64,000 bases of DNA from Chryseobacterium hagamense (GCF_007991455.1 NZ_BJYJ01000005.1:62001-126000), one strand, 5' to 3'; numbered from the stretch's first letter, positions 9,164 to 16,698 are shown. Made by a program: numbers and translations. The notes: generated by a model from the sequence alone, not told the origin.

Positions 9164-9245
9164 TTGCATAGTATTTCAAACCCATCACAGGTTTCCCCGG
9201 ACTCTTTTTTAATCATACAGGAACTATTCATACAGTTTTTCAGGA

Positions 9246-9310
9246 GCTGTTTCCCGCTATCCGTTGCAATCTTTTTTTTCAAAAAAGGATTTCCACTGCT
9301 ATCGGGGCTA
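9246..9310. repeat. Imperfect palindromic intergenic element (CCCGCTATC...CTATCGGGG)
   Basis: The outer arms CCCG (9253-9256) and CGGG (9303-9306) and the inner arms ATCTTTTTT / AAAAAAGGAT around a short centre make an imperfect hairpin. I recall very similar sequence (GGAGCT.TTTCCCGCTATCCG...GGATTTCCACTGCTATCGGGGCTA) recurring between genes in Flavobacterium and Chryseobacterium, so this looks like one copy of a dispersed non-coding family. The two 60-110-residue ORFs crossing it on both strands have no protein-like character. The rest of 9164-9412 shows nothing else recognisable. Confidence 0.5.
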
Positions 9311-9412
9311 ATGATAACGTTCCGCAGAATCATCTTACGGGCTTCGCAGGCCGGTAAGGTTAAGAATATCAGGTGATATACTATTTTATATTACTATAAG
9401 AGCAGAACATTC

Positions 9413-10162
9413 ATGGAAAAAGACAACCTTCTGTTTTTCAGACTGAGAAATCGGAGAAGCAGAAAAAGAATCATAAAAAAAGATGTAGAGAAACAGGTCA
9501 GGCAAAAATATAAACATCGGCGTAAGTTATGGGAAATGAAACGGAATACCCCGCTTGTTCCTTTGGAAAAACCTTATCAGAAGGGCTTTATCCGCTTTTT
9601 TGTGGTAAGGGATGACGTAAAAAGATCCAAAGACGGCAGGTTTTTCGAAGAACTTCTAAAGAAAATAAATACGGAAATGCGTTCCCCGACCCGGAAATTC
9701 CTTAAGAAAAAAAGGAAACGCGGAAAAAAAATTTATGTTCCCAGAGAACAGCGTGTTGCCAATGTCTATCCCCGGGAATGGAATAGCCCGAAGTCCGGGC
9801 TGACGAAAAGGGAAAAACAGTATTTCGCTATGAAAGACAATTACTGCCCGGTGAAGAAGTCATATAAAGTGTATTATGAATTTACAGAGCCATGGCGGTT
9901 TATATTGAGGGTAAGACCAGACATCATTACCCATTACAAACCGCTGCAATCGGATCTGGAAAAAGAAATCGATGGAACCGATTCTTTTTTAAAACGGCAC
10001 AAAGTTCAGGGAATTATCCATAAAAACATTTACGGAAGACCTGATCCTTGGAAAAACAGGTATAAACGCGATCGCAGGAAAAGCCTGAAAGCCTTTCACT
10101 ACAATATTTCTGCAACAGCGGTTGCAGACCGGTTGGAGGACACAGACCTCCTTAAAATTTAA
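9413..10162 (+). CDS. Very basic protein of unknown function, first gene of the RtcB-PrfH operon
   Basis: A 249-residue protein with an extreme excess of Lys and Arg (for example LRNRRSRKRIIKK near residue 11 and KFLKKKRKRGKKIY near residue 95), no signal peptide and no hydrophobic segment. Such charge suggests binding to RNA, DNA or the ribosome. I recognise no family. It ends 10 nt before rtcB in the same direction, so it is probably co-transcribed with the RNA-repair genes. A role as RNA- or ribosome-binding accessory factor is an inference from charge and position only. Confidence 0.6.
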   Translation: MEKDNLLFFRLRNRRSRKRIIKKDVEKQVRQKYKHRRKLWEMKRNTPLVPLEKPYQKGFIRFFVVRDDVKRSKDGRFFEELLKKINTEMRSPTRKFLKKKRKRGKKIYVPREQRVANVYPREWNSPKSGLTKREKQYFAMKDNYCPVKKSYKVYYEFTEPWRFILRVRPDIITHYKPLQSDLEKEIDGTDSFLKRHKVQGIIHKNIYGRPDPWKNRYKRDRRKSLKAFHYNISATAVADRLEDTDLLKI

Positions 10163-10172
10163 AAATAAAACA

Positions 10173-11564
10173 ATGGGAAATTTAAAACTAAAAGGAAAAG
10201 ATATATTAAAACTGGGATATCCGAACAACCAGAGCGTCAACATCGCCCTGGAGGTCATGAAAAGGAATTTTGCGACCAAAAACATCCATCACGTAAAATC
10301 TCTTTTAAAGGAAATCCTCATCAGTCCGGAGCATTTTGAGAAAGACCTCACCTTCGGACAGATTGCAGAAGCGCTGCTTTCGTCCAAAAAAACGGAAAAA
10401 AGAATGCTCAATATCCAGCGGGCAGCATTTCAGGTTTTCGGAAACAATATTTCGGACGAAGCAAAAAACCAGCTGTATACCGCACTGAAGCTGCCGGTTT
10501 CCGTACAGGGTGCACTGATGCCCGACGCACACAGCGGCTACGGGCTTCCGATAGGCGGGGTGCTCGCAGTAGAAAATGCAGTCATCCCGTACGGCGTCGG
10601 AACGGATATCGGATGCCGGATGAGCCTCAGCATCCTAGACACCCCGGTCTCCTATCTGGATGGTGCCCGGGACAAATACGAAAAAGCACTGGCCGAGCAT
10701 ACCAAATTCGGGATGTACGAAACCCACAAATCCCACATCGACCATGAAATTTTCGAGCGGGATACTTTCAGTTTGATTCCGCTGTTGAGAAGACTGAAAG
10801 GTAAAGCCATCAGGCAGATGGGAAGTTCCGGCGGCGGAAACCATTTCGTCGAATTCGGCGAAGTGGAAATTACGGAAGAAGATCTGCAGATCGGGCTCCC
10901 GAAAGGCCGGTACCTGGGAATCCTTTCCCACAGCGGCTCGCGTGGCCTCGGTGCGGAGATCGCCCAGTATTATTCCAGAATGGCGGTTGATCAGTGCCCG
11001 CTGCCGAAAGAAGCGCAGCAGTTTGCCTGGCTGGACCTCAGCACCCATCTCGGGCTGGAGTACTGGACGGCAATGAATCTTGCCGGAGACTATGCCTCTG
11101 CCTGTCATGACGATATCCACCGCAGGCTGGTAAAGGCCGTGGGCGGAAGGGTAAAGGCCAGAATTGAAAACCATCACAATTTTGCATGGAAAGAAATCCA
11201 CAACGGCAGGGAAGTGATCGTCCACCGGAAAGGAGCCACTCCTGCCAATGAAAATGAACTGGGAATGATTCCCGGATCCATGACTGCTAAAGGCTTTATC
11301 GTCCGCGGAAAAGGAAACCCGGACTCCCTGAAGTCGGCGTCGCATGGTGCCGGAAGGGCCCATTCCAGAGGGGAATGCCGGAGCCTGTTTACTCAGAATG
11401 ACATCAAAAAAGAATTAAAACTCAAGAATGTTACGCTTATGGGCGGCAATGCGGAAGAAGCTCCGATGGCTTATAAAGACATCAACGAAGTGATGAATGC
11501 ACAGAGCGAACTGGTGGATATCCTGGGAACCTTTCAGCCGAGAATGGTGAGGATGGACAGGTAA
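10173..11564 (+). CDS. rtcB: RNA ligase RtcB (2',3'-cyclic-phosphate/3'-phosphate to 5'-OH)
   Basis: RtcB joins RNA 3'-phosphate or 2',3'-cyclic-phosphate ends to 5'-OH ends using GTP and Mn2+. The start at ATG 10173 (MGNLKLKG) is chosen over one 17 codons upstream that would overlap the previous gene. The active-site blocks are all present: DAHSGYGLPIGG, GTDIGCRMS with the metal-binding Cys, GGGNHFVEFGE, LSHSGSRGLG, ENHHNFAW, and ASHGAGRAHSRG, whose histidine (H391) becomes guanylylated. At 463 residues it lies between bacterial (about 400) and archaeal (about 480) forms. The presence of prfH in the same operon indicates the RtcB type dedicated to repairing cleaved rRNA rather than tRNA splicing (established for RtcB-PrfH pairs). 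Confidence 0.95.
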   Translation: MGNLKLKGKDILKLGYPNNQSVNIALEVMKRNFATKNIHHVKSLLKEILISPEHFEKDLTFGQIAEALLSSKKTEKRMLNIQRAAFQVFGNNISDEAKNQLYTALKLPVSVQGALMPDAHSGYGLPIGGVLAVENAVIPYGVGTDIGCRMSLSILDTPVSYLDGARDKYEKALAEHTKFGMYETHKSHIDHEIFERDTFSLIPLLRRLKGKAIRQMGSSGGGNHFVEFGEVEITEEDLQIGLPKGRYLGILSHSGSRGLGAEIAQYYSRMAVDQCPLPKEAQQFAWLDLSTHLGLEYWTAMNLAGDYASACHDDIHRRLVKAVGGRVKARIENHHNFAWKEIHNGREVIVHRKGATPANENELGMIPGSMTAKGFIVRGKGNPDSLKSASHGAGRAHSRGECRSLFTQNDIKKELKLKNVTLMGGNAEEAPMAYKDINEVMNAQSELVDILGTFQPRMVRMDR

Positions 11565-11572
11565 TGCCTTCA

Positions 11573-11605
11573 AAACCTCATGGGATTTTTAAATCTATGA
11601 GGTTT
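11573..11605 (+). terminator. Hairpin between rtcB and the downstream genes
   Basis: AAACCTCAT (11573-11581) pairs with ATGAGGTTT (11597-11605) across a 15-nt loop. It lacks a clear T run, so it is more likely a partial attenuator or an RNA-processing hairpin than a full terminator. Confidence 0.4.
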
Positions 11606-11631
11606 GTTAACACAGAAATTAAAATTAAAAA

Positions 11632-12177
11632 ATGGGAGCACCACATAATATAAAAAGATACGGTGAAGTCTGGCCGGAATTCAGAATCCGGGACGGACTC
11701 GACATTTTAGAAAAATTAAAACAGAAAGTCATTGTTTCGGGTGGCTGGGCATGGCATTTTATGTCTGAGACAGGGCATACCGAATACAAACACGCACATG
11801 ATCACAAGGATATTGATGTGTTTGTGAAAAAAGAACATATAGCAGAAGTCGTAATGATCCTTCAGCAGGAAGGTTTCCTGAAAGTCTGGACCCGATACGA
11901 TCATCTGCCGAGTGAGGAAAATTTCAGGAGATACGAAAAGACGATAGCTATGGAAAGCGGAAAATCCCACAGGATTACAATTGATTTCTTTGAGAAAAAT
12001 GATCTGGAGACGGTAGAAGCCAATGGTTTTACTGTAGTAAAGCCCAAGGTCCTTCTTTCATTTTACAGGAATATCCATTCGAGTGATAAATGCTGGGCGG
12101 TCGTCGCTGCAAAAGCTCTGCTGGAAAAAGGAATTGATCCGGTCGGCCACCCGAAATTAAGTGAAATACCGAAATAA
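11632..12177 (+). CDS. Nucleotidyltransferase-fold protein in the RtcB-PrfH operon
   Basis: A 181-residue soluble protein. It carries the signature of the minimal nucleotidyltransferase fold: GGWAWHF at 37-43 followed by H58-K59-D60-I61-D62, where the two aspartates would hold Mg2+. This arrangement resembles the small aminoglycoside nucleotidyltransferases and related proteins that transfer an NMP to a hydroxyl group. The C-terminal half is helical. It lies 67 nt after rtcB and 4 nt before the zinc-ribbon gene. A role in end-processing or tagging of RNA would suit the operon, but this is inference; it could equally act on a small molecule. Confidence 0.6.
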   Translation: MGAPHNIKRYGEVWPEFRIRDGLDILEKLKQKVIVSGGWAWHFMSETGHTEYKHAHDHKDIDVFVKKEHIAEVVMILQQEGFLKVWTRYDHLPSEENFRRYEKTIAMESGKSHRITIDFFEKNDLETVEANGFTVVKPKVLLSFYRNIHSSDKCWAVVAAKALLEKGIDPVGHPKLSEIPK

Positions 12178-12181
12178 AAAA

Positions 12182-12769
12182 ATGCAGAAAAAATATAAGC
12201 AACAGTATTTTTCCTATTATACGACGACCCTGGTTGTGTGTCCCCGGTGCGGAGAAGATGCTCTTGTAAAAAATGAAAATAATGGCAAAGATGCTTCCTT
12301 GGAATGCCGGCAGTGCAGTTTACTGAAAAGCGGAAGTGAACTGGTGGTTTATAAAGCTTTTATAAAGCTGAACTGTCCTGCATGTGCCCATCCGATCCGT
12401 TATGAGCAGGGAAATTTAAAAGAGAAACCTAAAAATATTACGGTGCGGTGTAACGAATGTGATTCGTCATTTCAGGTAAGGCCCAAAACAGAAAAATACA
12501 CGGACTCTTATGCAAAAGAAACCGGGCTGATCCATGATCCGGTCTTCGGATGTCCGTATTATTTCCAGGAAGATTTCAAAGGAAAACTCTTCTGGGCCAG
12601 GAATATGGAGCATCTGCTGGAAATGGAAAATTATATTTCTTCCGGCCTGAGGACACGCCTTCCTTACAGAATGTATATGGTGGAAAGGCTGCCGACCTTC
12701 ATTAAGGAAGCAAAAAACAGGGAAAACCTCTTAAAAATTTTACAGAAATGGAAAAACTCATCCAAATAA
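12182..12769 (+). CDS. Double zinc-ribbon protein in the RtcB-PrfH operon
   Basis: A 195-residue protein with two CxxC...CxxC zinc ribbons: C20/C23 with C42/C45, and C65/C68 with C90/C93. The rest contains LFWARNMEHLLEMENY and a C-terminal segment (VERLPTFIKEAKNRENLLKI) that I recall from zinc-ribbon proteins widespread in Bacteroidota. ATG 12182 is preferred over an in-frame GTG at 12161 that would overlap the upstream gene. Its 3' end overlaps prfH by 22 nt, implying coupled translation. Zinc ribbons commonly contact nucleic acid or ribosomal proteins, so an RNA or ribosome contact is plausible. The function is not known. Confidence 0.65.
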   Translation: MQKKYKQQYFSYYTTTLVVCPRCGEDALVKNENNGKDASLECRQCSLLKSGSELVVYKAFIKLNCPACAHPIRYEQGNLKEKPKNITVRCNECDSSFQVRPKTEKYTDSYAKETGLIHDPVFGCPYYFQEDFKGKLFWARNMEHLLEMENYISSGLRTRLPYRMYMVERLPTFIKEAKNRENLLKILQKWKNSSK

Positions 12770-13446
12770 CCGCAGGAAAAGGACCGCTGGAATGCCAGTG
12801 GGTCGTCGCCAAAGTGCTGAAAGTTTTCCTGGAAGAAATAAAAAACAACAACATCCCATACGAGATCATCCATCGTGAAAACGGGGATGAAAACCTTACC
12901 CTGAAATCCGTCACTCTTCTTTTGAAATCAAAAGAGCTGGAAGATTTTTTAGAGTCCTGGCTGGGAAGCATTTGCTGGAATGGTAAAAGTACCTTCCGGA
13001 AGCTGCATAAACGGAGCAACTGGTTTATCGGGATCTTTGAGCTGGAAGGCTTGGAGAAAGTCAGTTTTCAGGAAAAAGATATCCGGTTTCAGACGGTAAG
13101 AAGCCAGGGAAGCGGCGGACAGAATGTAAATAAAGTGAACACGGCAGTCCGCGCGATCTATATCCCGACCGGACAAAGTATTTTCGTACAGGATTCCCGC
13201 TCTCAGCTGGAAAACAAAAAGCTATCCGTGGAAAGGCTGAAAGCAAAAGTCCTGGAGCAGAATATCATTCAGCTGCAGAAAAGGATGCAGGAAACCTGGA
13301 ATAACCATCTGAATGTACAACGCGGAAATCCTGTGAGAATATTCTCCGGGACCGATTTTAAAAAAAATTATCAGGAAAAGTCTTTCAGCAAGCAAAGGCG
13401 TCACCTGAAAAACGAACTTAAAAATTACAGAAATGACCTTAACTAA
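12748..13446 (+). CDS. prfH: Peptide chain release factor H
   Basis: PrfH is a class I release-factor relative that hydrolyses peptidyl-tRNA on ribosomes whose decoding centre has been cut, freeing them for RtcB repair (established for RtcB-PrfH pairs). The protein has 232 residues. The N-terminal half shows the PrfH-specific block ending in SWLGSICWNGKSTFRK followed by NWFIGI. The catalytic loop is GSGGQNVNKVNT with G123-G124-Q125, followed by the QSIFVQDSRSQLENKK stretch. It lacks the stop-codon-reading domain of RF1/RF2, as expected for PrfH. Its start lies inside the zinc-ribbon gene and its end overlaps the TPR gene by 14 nt. Confidence 0.93.
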   Translation: MEKLIQITAGKGPLECQWVVAKVLKVFLEEIKNNNIPYEIIHRENGDENLTLKSVTLLLKSKELEDFLESWLGSICWNGKSTFRKLHKRSNWFIGIFELEGLEKVSFQEKDIRFQTVRSQGSGGQNVNKVNTAVRAIYIPTGQSIFVQDSRSQLENKKLSVERLKAKVLEQNIIQLQKRMQETWNNHLNVQRGNPVRIFSGTDFKKNYQEKSFSKQRRHLKNELKNYRNDLN

Positions 13447-13942
13447 AAGTAAATATTATTTCGAAGCCCTGGACCATTATCCGTACAATCTGCCGGAATG
13501 TATGGAAGCTTTAAACTACGCACTCTCTTATGATCCTGAAGATGCCGATGCCCTCTGTCTGATGGGAAGAATCTACAGTGAGATGCTCAGCGATTACGAA
13601 AAAGCGAAACTTTATTTTGAAGAAGCCATGCAGTATGAGGTGACCAACGTCAATATCCCTCAGTATTATATTATCTGCCTGCTGAATAACGAAGATTGGC
13701 ACGAAGCAGAAAGGCTGATCAGTTACGCGCTGGGAATTAAAGGAATTGACAAGGCAACGCTGTGGCTATACCGGTCGATGCTTTCCGAAAAAAGAGGAAG
13801 CCTGGTCAATGCACTGAAGTTCCTGAGGGAAGCAGAAAAATACTGTTTCACCGAGTGCAGTCTGAACAGCATCAAAGCCCGGAGGAAATTCATTAAATCC
13901 AAAATGCCTAAAAAGGCCAAAAAGAAGAAAGAGAAGGAATAA
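13433..13942 (+). CDS. TPR protein with lysine-rich tail, last gene of the RtcB-PrfH operon
   Basis: A 169-residue protein of tetratricopeptide-type helical repeats: ALNYALSYDPEDADALCLMG, then YEKAKLYFEEAMQYE, then WHEAERLISYALG and a further repeat. It ends in a polybasic tail (KKAKKKKEKE). The start codon lies 14 nt inside prfH, so translation is coupled. TPR repeats bind other proteins and the tail would bind RNA, so it may act as a scaffold for RtcB or PrfH on the ribosome; this is inference from context. It is the end of the operon, although the next terminator is about 150 nt further. Confidence 0.65.
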   Translation: MTLTKSKYYFEALDHYPYNLPECMEALNYALSYDPEDADALCLMGRIYSEMLSDYEKAKLYFEEAMQYEVTNVNIPQYYIICLLNNEDWHEAERLISYALGIKGIDKATLWLYRSMLSEKRGSLVNALKFLREAEKYCFTECSLNSIKARRKFIKSKMPKKAKKKKEKE

Positions 13943-14096
13943 ATTTCCTTTCAGACATTAAATTACGGAATCTCAAAGTAAATAAAACAGCTTGTGTGAA
14001 ACGTGAATTATAAACTATAAATTATGAATTTGTGTTCCATGTTCATTTTTGCATTCCCGTTACCAGTTGACTTAAAATTTTCTTTGACGGGAACAT

Positions 14097-14128
14097 AAAA
14101 AATAGGCTTTGAAGAAAGCCTATTTTTT
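14097..14128. terminator. Bidirectional terminator between the prfH operon and the cytochromes
   Basis: TAGGCTTT (14103-14110) pairs with AAAGCCTA (14115-14122) around GAAG, flanked by six A on the left and six T on the right. It serves both convergent units and overlaps the TAG stop of the minus-strand cytochrome. Confidence 0.85.
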
Positions 14129-14410
14129 ATTTACAGAAATCAGATAATCATAAACCATCTGATGCTGTTCGTCGGTCAGTTTTGCTTTTGGTGCCATTCT
14201 GCTCAGGGTATTGATCCATCCCTGGTCATCATGCTTTGCAGGATCGGGCAGTTTGTGGCATCGGTTACAGGAATTTTCAAAAATGCTTTTTCCCTGGGCC
14301 AGATGTTCGGATGAGGTATATTTTGGCCCGGTTACGGCTACACTTTTCGGTCCGCAGGATACTACCGTCAATGCAGAAGCGGTGATCATTCCCAGAAACA
14401 ATTTTTTCAT
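14120..14410 (-). CDS. Small c-type cytochrome lipoprotein (copy 2)
   Basis: A 96-residue lipoprotein: signal sequence with lipobox VVSC, then a single haem-attachment site SCNRCH followed by KLPDP, and a downstream methionine in RMAPKAKLTDEQHQ as likely distal haem ligand. It is therefore a monohaem class I cytochrome held on the membrane surface, able to pass electrons to a terminal oxidase such as the cbb3 enzyme at 46.4-55.4 kb, although no direct link is visible. It lies 19 nt after a close paralogue on the same strand and probably shares its transcript. Confidence 0.85.
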   Translation of the reverse strand: MKKLFLGMITASALTVVSCGPKSVAVTGPKYTSSEHLAQGKSIFENSCNRCHKLPDPAKHDDQGWINTLSRMAPKAKLTDEQHQMVYDYLISVNKK

Positions 14411-14429
14411 AGCAATATTTTTAAGTGAA

Positions 14430-14720
14430 TTATTTCTTCACAGACACGATATAATCGTATACCCACTGGTGCTGCTCATCGGTAAGCTTTGCTTTCGGTG
14501 CCATCCAGTTCATAATTCCTACCCATTGTACCGGCGTATGAGAAGTCGGATCCGGTAGTTTGTGACATCTTCCGCAGGAGTTTTCAAAGATACTCTTTCC
14601 CTGTGCAATCTGCGCTGCCGTAGATTTGGACGTTACCGGTGTGGTTGCCGTAGAAGCTTTCGGAGTACACGATGCCAGAAAAAGGGCAGTGAAGGAAGCT
14701 ACAGCAATGATTTTTTTCAT
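14430..14720 (-). CDS. Small c-type cytochrome lipoprotein (copy 1)
   Basis: A 96-residue lipoprotein with lipobox LASC, a Ser/Thr-rich linker (about 20-40), one haem site SCGRCHKLPDP and the ligand region NWMAPKAKLTDEQHQ. It is closely similar to the next gene downstream, including total length, so the pair looks like a tandem duplication whose linkers have diverged. Expected location is the periplasmic face of a membrane. Role: electron carrier, partner unknown. Confidence 0.85.
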   Translation of the reverse strand: MKKIIAVASFTALFLASCTPKASTATTPVTSKSTAAQIAQGKSIFENSCGRCHKLPDPTSHTPVQWVGIMNWMAPKAKLTDEQHQWVYDYIVSVKK

Positions 14721-14743
14721 GTCTAAATAAATTTTGATTAAAA

Positions 14744-14751
14744 CAAATGTA
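14744..14751 (-). promoter_or_regulatory. -7 element for the cytochrome pair
   Basis: On the minus strand TACATTTG fits TAnnTTTG, 23 nt before the start at 14720. No clear -33 TTG. Confidence 0.35.
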
Positions 14752-14870
14752 GCAAATTCCGTCTGCCATTGATAGGCACCGGCTTAATTTAGAAGAAATA
14801 CAAATTACAAAGGATGGGAAAAGCGAATGCTGAATTTTGCTCTGCAGGTGAATTTACGGCTGTAAAAAAT

Positions 14871-14901
14871 TAACCATTGACTCGAAGAAATAACCATTGA
14901 C
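14871..14901. repeat. Two direct repeats of TAACCATTGAC, 20 bp apart
   Basis: The 11-mer occurs at 14871-14881 and again at 14891-14901, both preceded by A-rich sequence. A two-turn spacing puts both copies on the same DNA face, as in tandem activator or repressor sites (for example LytTR-type sites). They lie between the cytochrome pair and meaB. The rest of 14752-15008 holds nothing I recognise. Confidence 0.45.
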
Positions 14902-15008
14902 AAAAGGAGAACGATAAATTATTTAAAATTCCGGTTTTGATGGATAGCCTTTGATCGTGTATTCCAATGTCTTCAATACAAAAAATCAAAAACAGGACAA
15001 ATTGGTTC

Positions 15009-15039
15009 TTGACGGTTCAAGCTTTAATCCTTATTTTTG
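15009..15039 (+). promoter_or_regulatory. Promoter of meaB
   Basis: TTG (15009-15011), 20-nt spacer, TATTTTTG (15032-15039). The element ends 5 nt before ATG 15045, which argues against the longer ORF starting at 14967 and predicts an almost leaderless mRNA. Confidence 0.5.
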
Positions 15040-15044
15040 AATCA

Positions 15045-16028
15045 ATGAAATTTTCTACAGAAGAGCTGATCAAAGGAATACGGTCGGGCGACAAGCGCCT
15101 GATCGGAAAAGCCATTACCTTAGCAGAGAGTAAGAAAGCCGAACACCGTCAGCAGGCGGAGGAACTGCTGATGCAGATCATGCCCTACACCGGAAATTCC
15201 GTGAGGGTAGGGGTTACGGGGGTGCCGGGTGCCGGAAAATCAACTTTTATAGAGAATTTCGGACGGCTGGCCATCGCCAATGGAAAAAAAGTTGCTGTTC
15301 TGGCAATTGATCCGAGTTCAGCCATCAACAAAGGCAGTATCCTGGGCGACAAAACCCGGATGGAAGAGCTGGCAAAAGAGGAAAATGCTTTTATCCGGCC
15401 TTCCCCGAGTTCCGGTTTTTTAGGAGGAGTGGCCAATACCACTTTTGAAACCATGATGATCTGCGAAGCGGCCGGCTACGATTATATTTTAATCGAAACC
15501 GTAGGCGTTGGGCAGTCCGAAGTACTGGTTGCCGATATTACCGATGTCTTTTTATTTTTAAAGATTACCGGCGGCGGTGACGAGCTGCAGGGCATCAAGC
15601 GCGGCATCATGGAAATGGTAGATGTTATTTTCATCAATAAAGTGGAGGCTGAAAACCTGCAGAAAGCTAAAAATACCAGGCTGGAACTAAAACGGGCGCT
15701 TGATTTTATTCCTCCTAAAGAAAAAGACTGGAAAGTCCCGGTATTGCTGGGTTCGGCACTGAGCAATAACGGCCTTGAAGAGGTTTTTGAAAAGATCAGT
15801 GATTTCATCATCCTGAAAAAGAAAACGGGCCGGTTTGAGCAGGTTCGGATCCGCCAGGCTGAAAAACGGTTTGAATATTGGGTACAGGAATACATCCTTT
15901 CGATGATGAAGAAGAACAATTCTGTAGAGGAAGCTTATATGCAGCATAAAAAAAATGCTTCGGCCATGGTTTCCAATCCCAGTACCGAAGCAAAACTATT
16001 TGTTGAAAAATTTTTACCCAGAAATTGA
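15045..16028 (+). CDS. meaB: MeaB/ArgK GTPase, chaperone of methylmalonyl-CoA mutase
   Basis: A G3E-family GTPase that gates cobalamin delivery to methylmalonyl-CoA mutase and protects it from inactivation (established role). Start at ATG 15045 (MKFSTEELIKGIRSG) gives 327 residues, the usual size. Walker A is G59-VPGAG-K65-S66, followed by AIDPSS, the ETVGVGQSE switch motif and NKVEA in the base-recognition position. Its client MutB is encoded 7 kb upstream rather than adjacent. It converges with the DUF4251 lipoprotein gene: the two stop codons are adjacent with no room for a separate terminator. Confidence 0.92.
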   Translation: MKFSTEELIKGIRSGDKRLIGKAITLAESKKAEHRQQAEELLMQIMPYTGNSVRVGVTGVPGAGKSTFIENFGRLAIANGKKVAVLAIDPSSAINKGSILGDKTRMEELAKEENAFIRPSPSSGFLGGVANTTFETMMICEAAGYDYILIETVGVGQSEVLVADITDVFLFLKITGGGDELQGIKRGIMEMVDVIFINKVEAENLQKAKNTRLELKRALDFIPPKEKDWKVPVLLGSALSNNGLEEVFEKISDFIILKKKTGRFEQVRIRQAEKRFEYWVQEYILSMMKKNNSVEEAYMQHKKNASAMVSNPSTEAKLFVEKFLPRN

Positions 16029-16586
16029 TTATTCAGGCTGAGGTTTCTCCTTAGTTTCTTCATTCTTGGTGATATACCCGTCGTACGAAATCGGCTGGCG
16101 GTCATTGCTTCTGATTGAGGTAAATGCTTTTCCGTTTTTGAAAACCTCAATGATGATTTCATCTACCGTACTCTGATCATTGACTTTAATTTTCACGATC
16201 GACTTCCCTTTTCTTCCTGCCGACTGGCTTACGATAAAATCTTTTGTCGTAAAACGGTAACCGGATTGGCTGGTATTTCCGTAGGTCGGGTTAAATACCC
16301 GTCCGAAATAAGGCAGGGCCACCTCCAGCTGATCCTTTCTGACATCAATGGAATAGTTGCTCCCCGAAAGGTCCAGAATTCTGGTAGAAGTTGTATTCGG
16401 GAGGGAATTCATGACATTGATTACATCATAGTTGGTAGGGGTTGCTCTTTGGGCGTGAAAAGAAAAATCCCCTGAACTGATAAGCGTGGCAACTGTCTGC
16501 GTATCTCCGGTTGCAGTCTGTGAAGAACAGCTTTGGAAAGACAGCAGAAAACCCAGGATCCATATAATTGAAATATACTTTTTCAT
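16029..16586 (-). CDS. DUF4251-family lipoprotein
   Basis: A 185-residue lipoprotein: signal peptide with lipobox FQSC, then a domain with FSFHAQRATPTNYDVINVMN, LSGSNYSIDVR and LPYFGRVF, which I recognise as DUF4251, a Bacteroidota family of unknown function. Lipidation suggests attachment to the inner or outer membrane. It is transcribed alone, convergent with meaB, with the two genes touching at their stop codons. Confidence 0.8.
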   Translation of the reverse strand: MKKYISIIWILGFLLSFQSCSSQTATGDTQTVATLISSGDFSFHAQRATPTNYDVINVMNSLPNTTSTRILDLSGSNYSIDVRKDQLEVALPYFGRVFNPTYGNTSQSGYRFTTKDFIVSQSAGRKGKSIVKIKVNDQSTVDEIIIEVFKNGKAFTSIRSNDRQPISYDGYITKNEETKEKPQPE

Positions 16587-16632
16587 CTTTTTGAAATAAT
16601 TAATAAGTACTTCTATAATAGCAAAATGTATG

Positions 16633-16640
16633 CAAATATA
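16633..16640 (-). promoter_or_regulatory. -7 element for the DUF4251 lipoprotein
   Basis: On the minus strand TATATTTG, 46 nt before the start at 16586. No clear -33 element. Confidence 0.35.
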
Positions 16641-16698
16641 CCGATTGGAATTTGTTTTGGAATAAAAATTGTAAAGGTTGAACTAATACACTCGACAT

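Noticed and set aside
9007-9376. Two ORFs (108 and 70 residues) on opposite strands
   Set aside because: They run across a promoter, a terminator and a palindromic repeat, and have no protein-like pattern.
10635-11363. 242-residue ORF antisense to rtcB
   Set aside because: Covers the RtcB active-site region in reverse; no recognisable domain.
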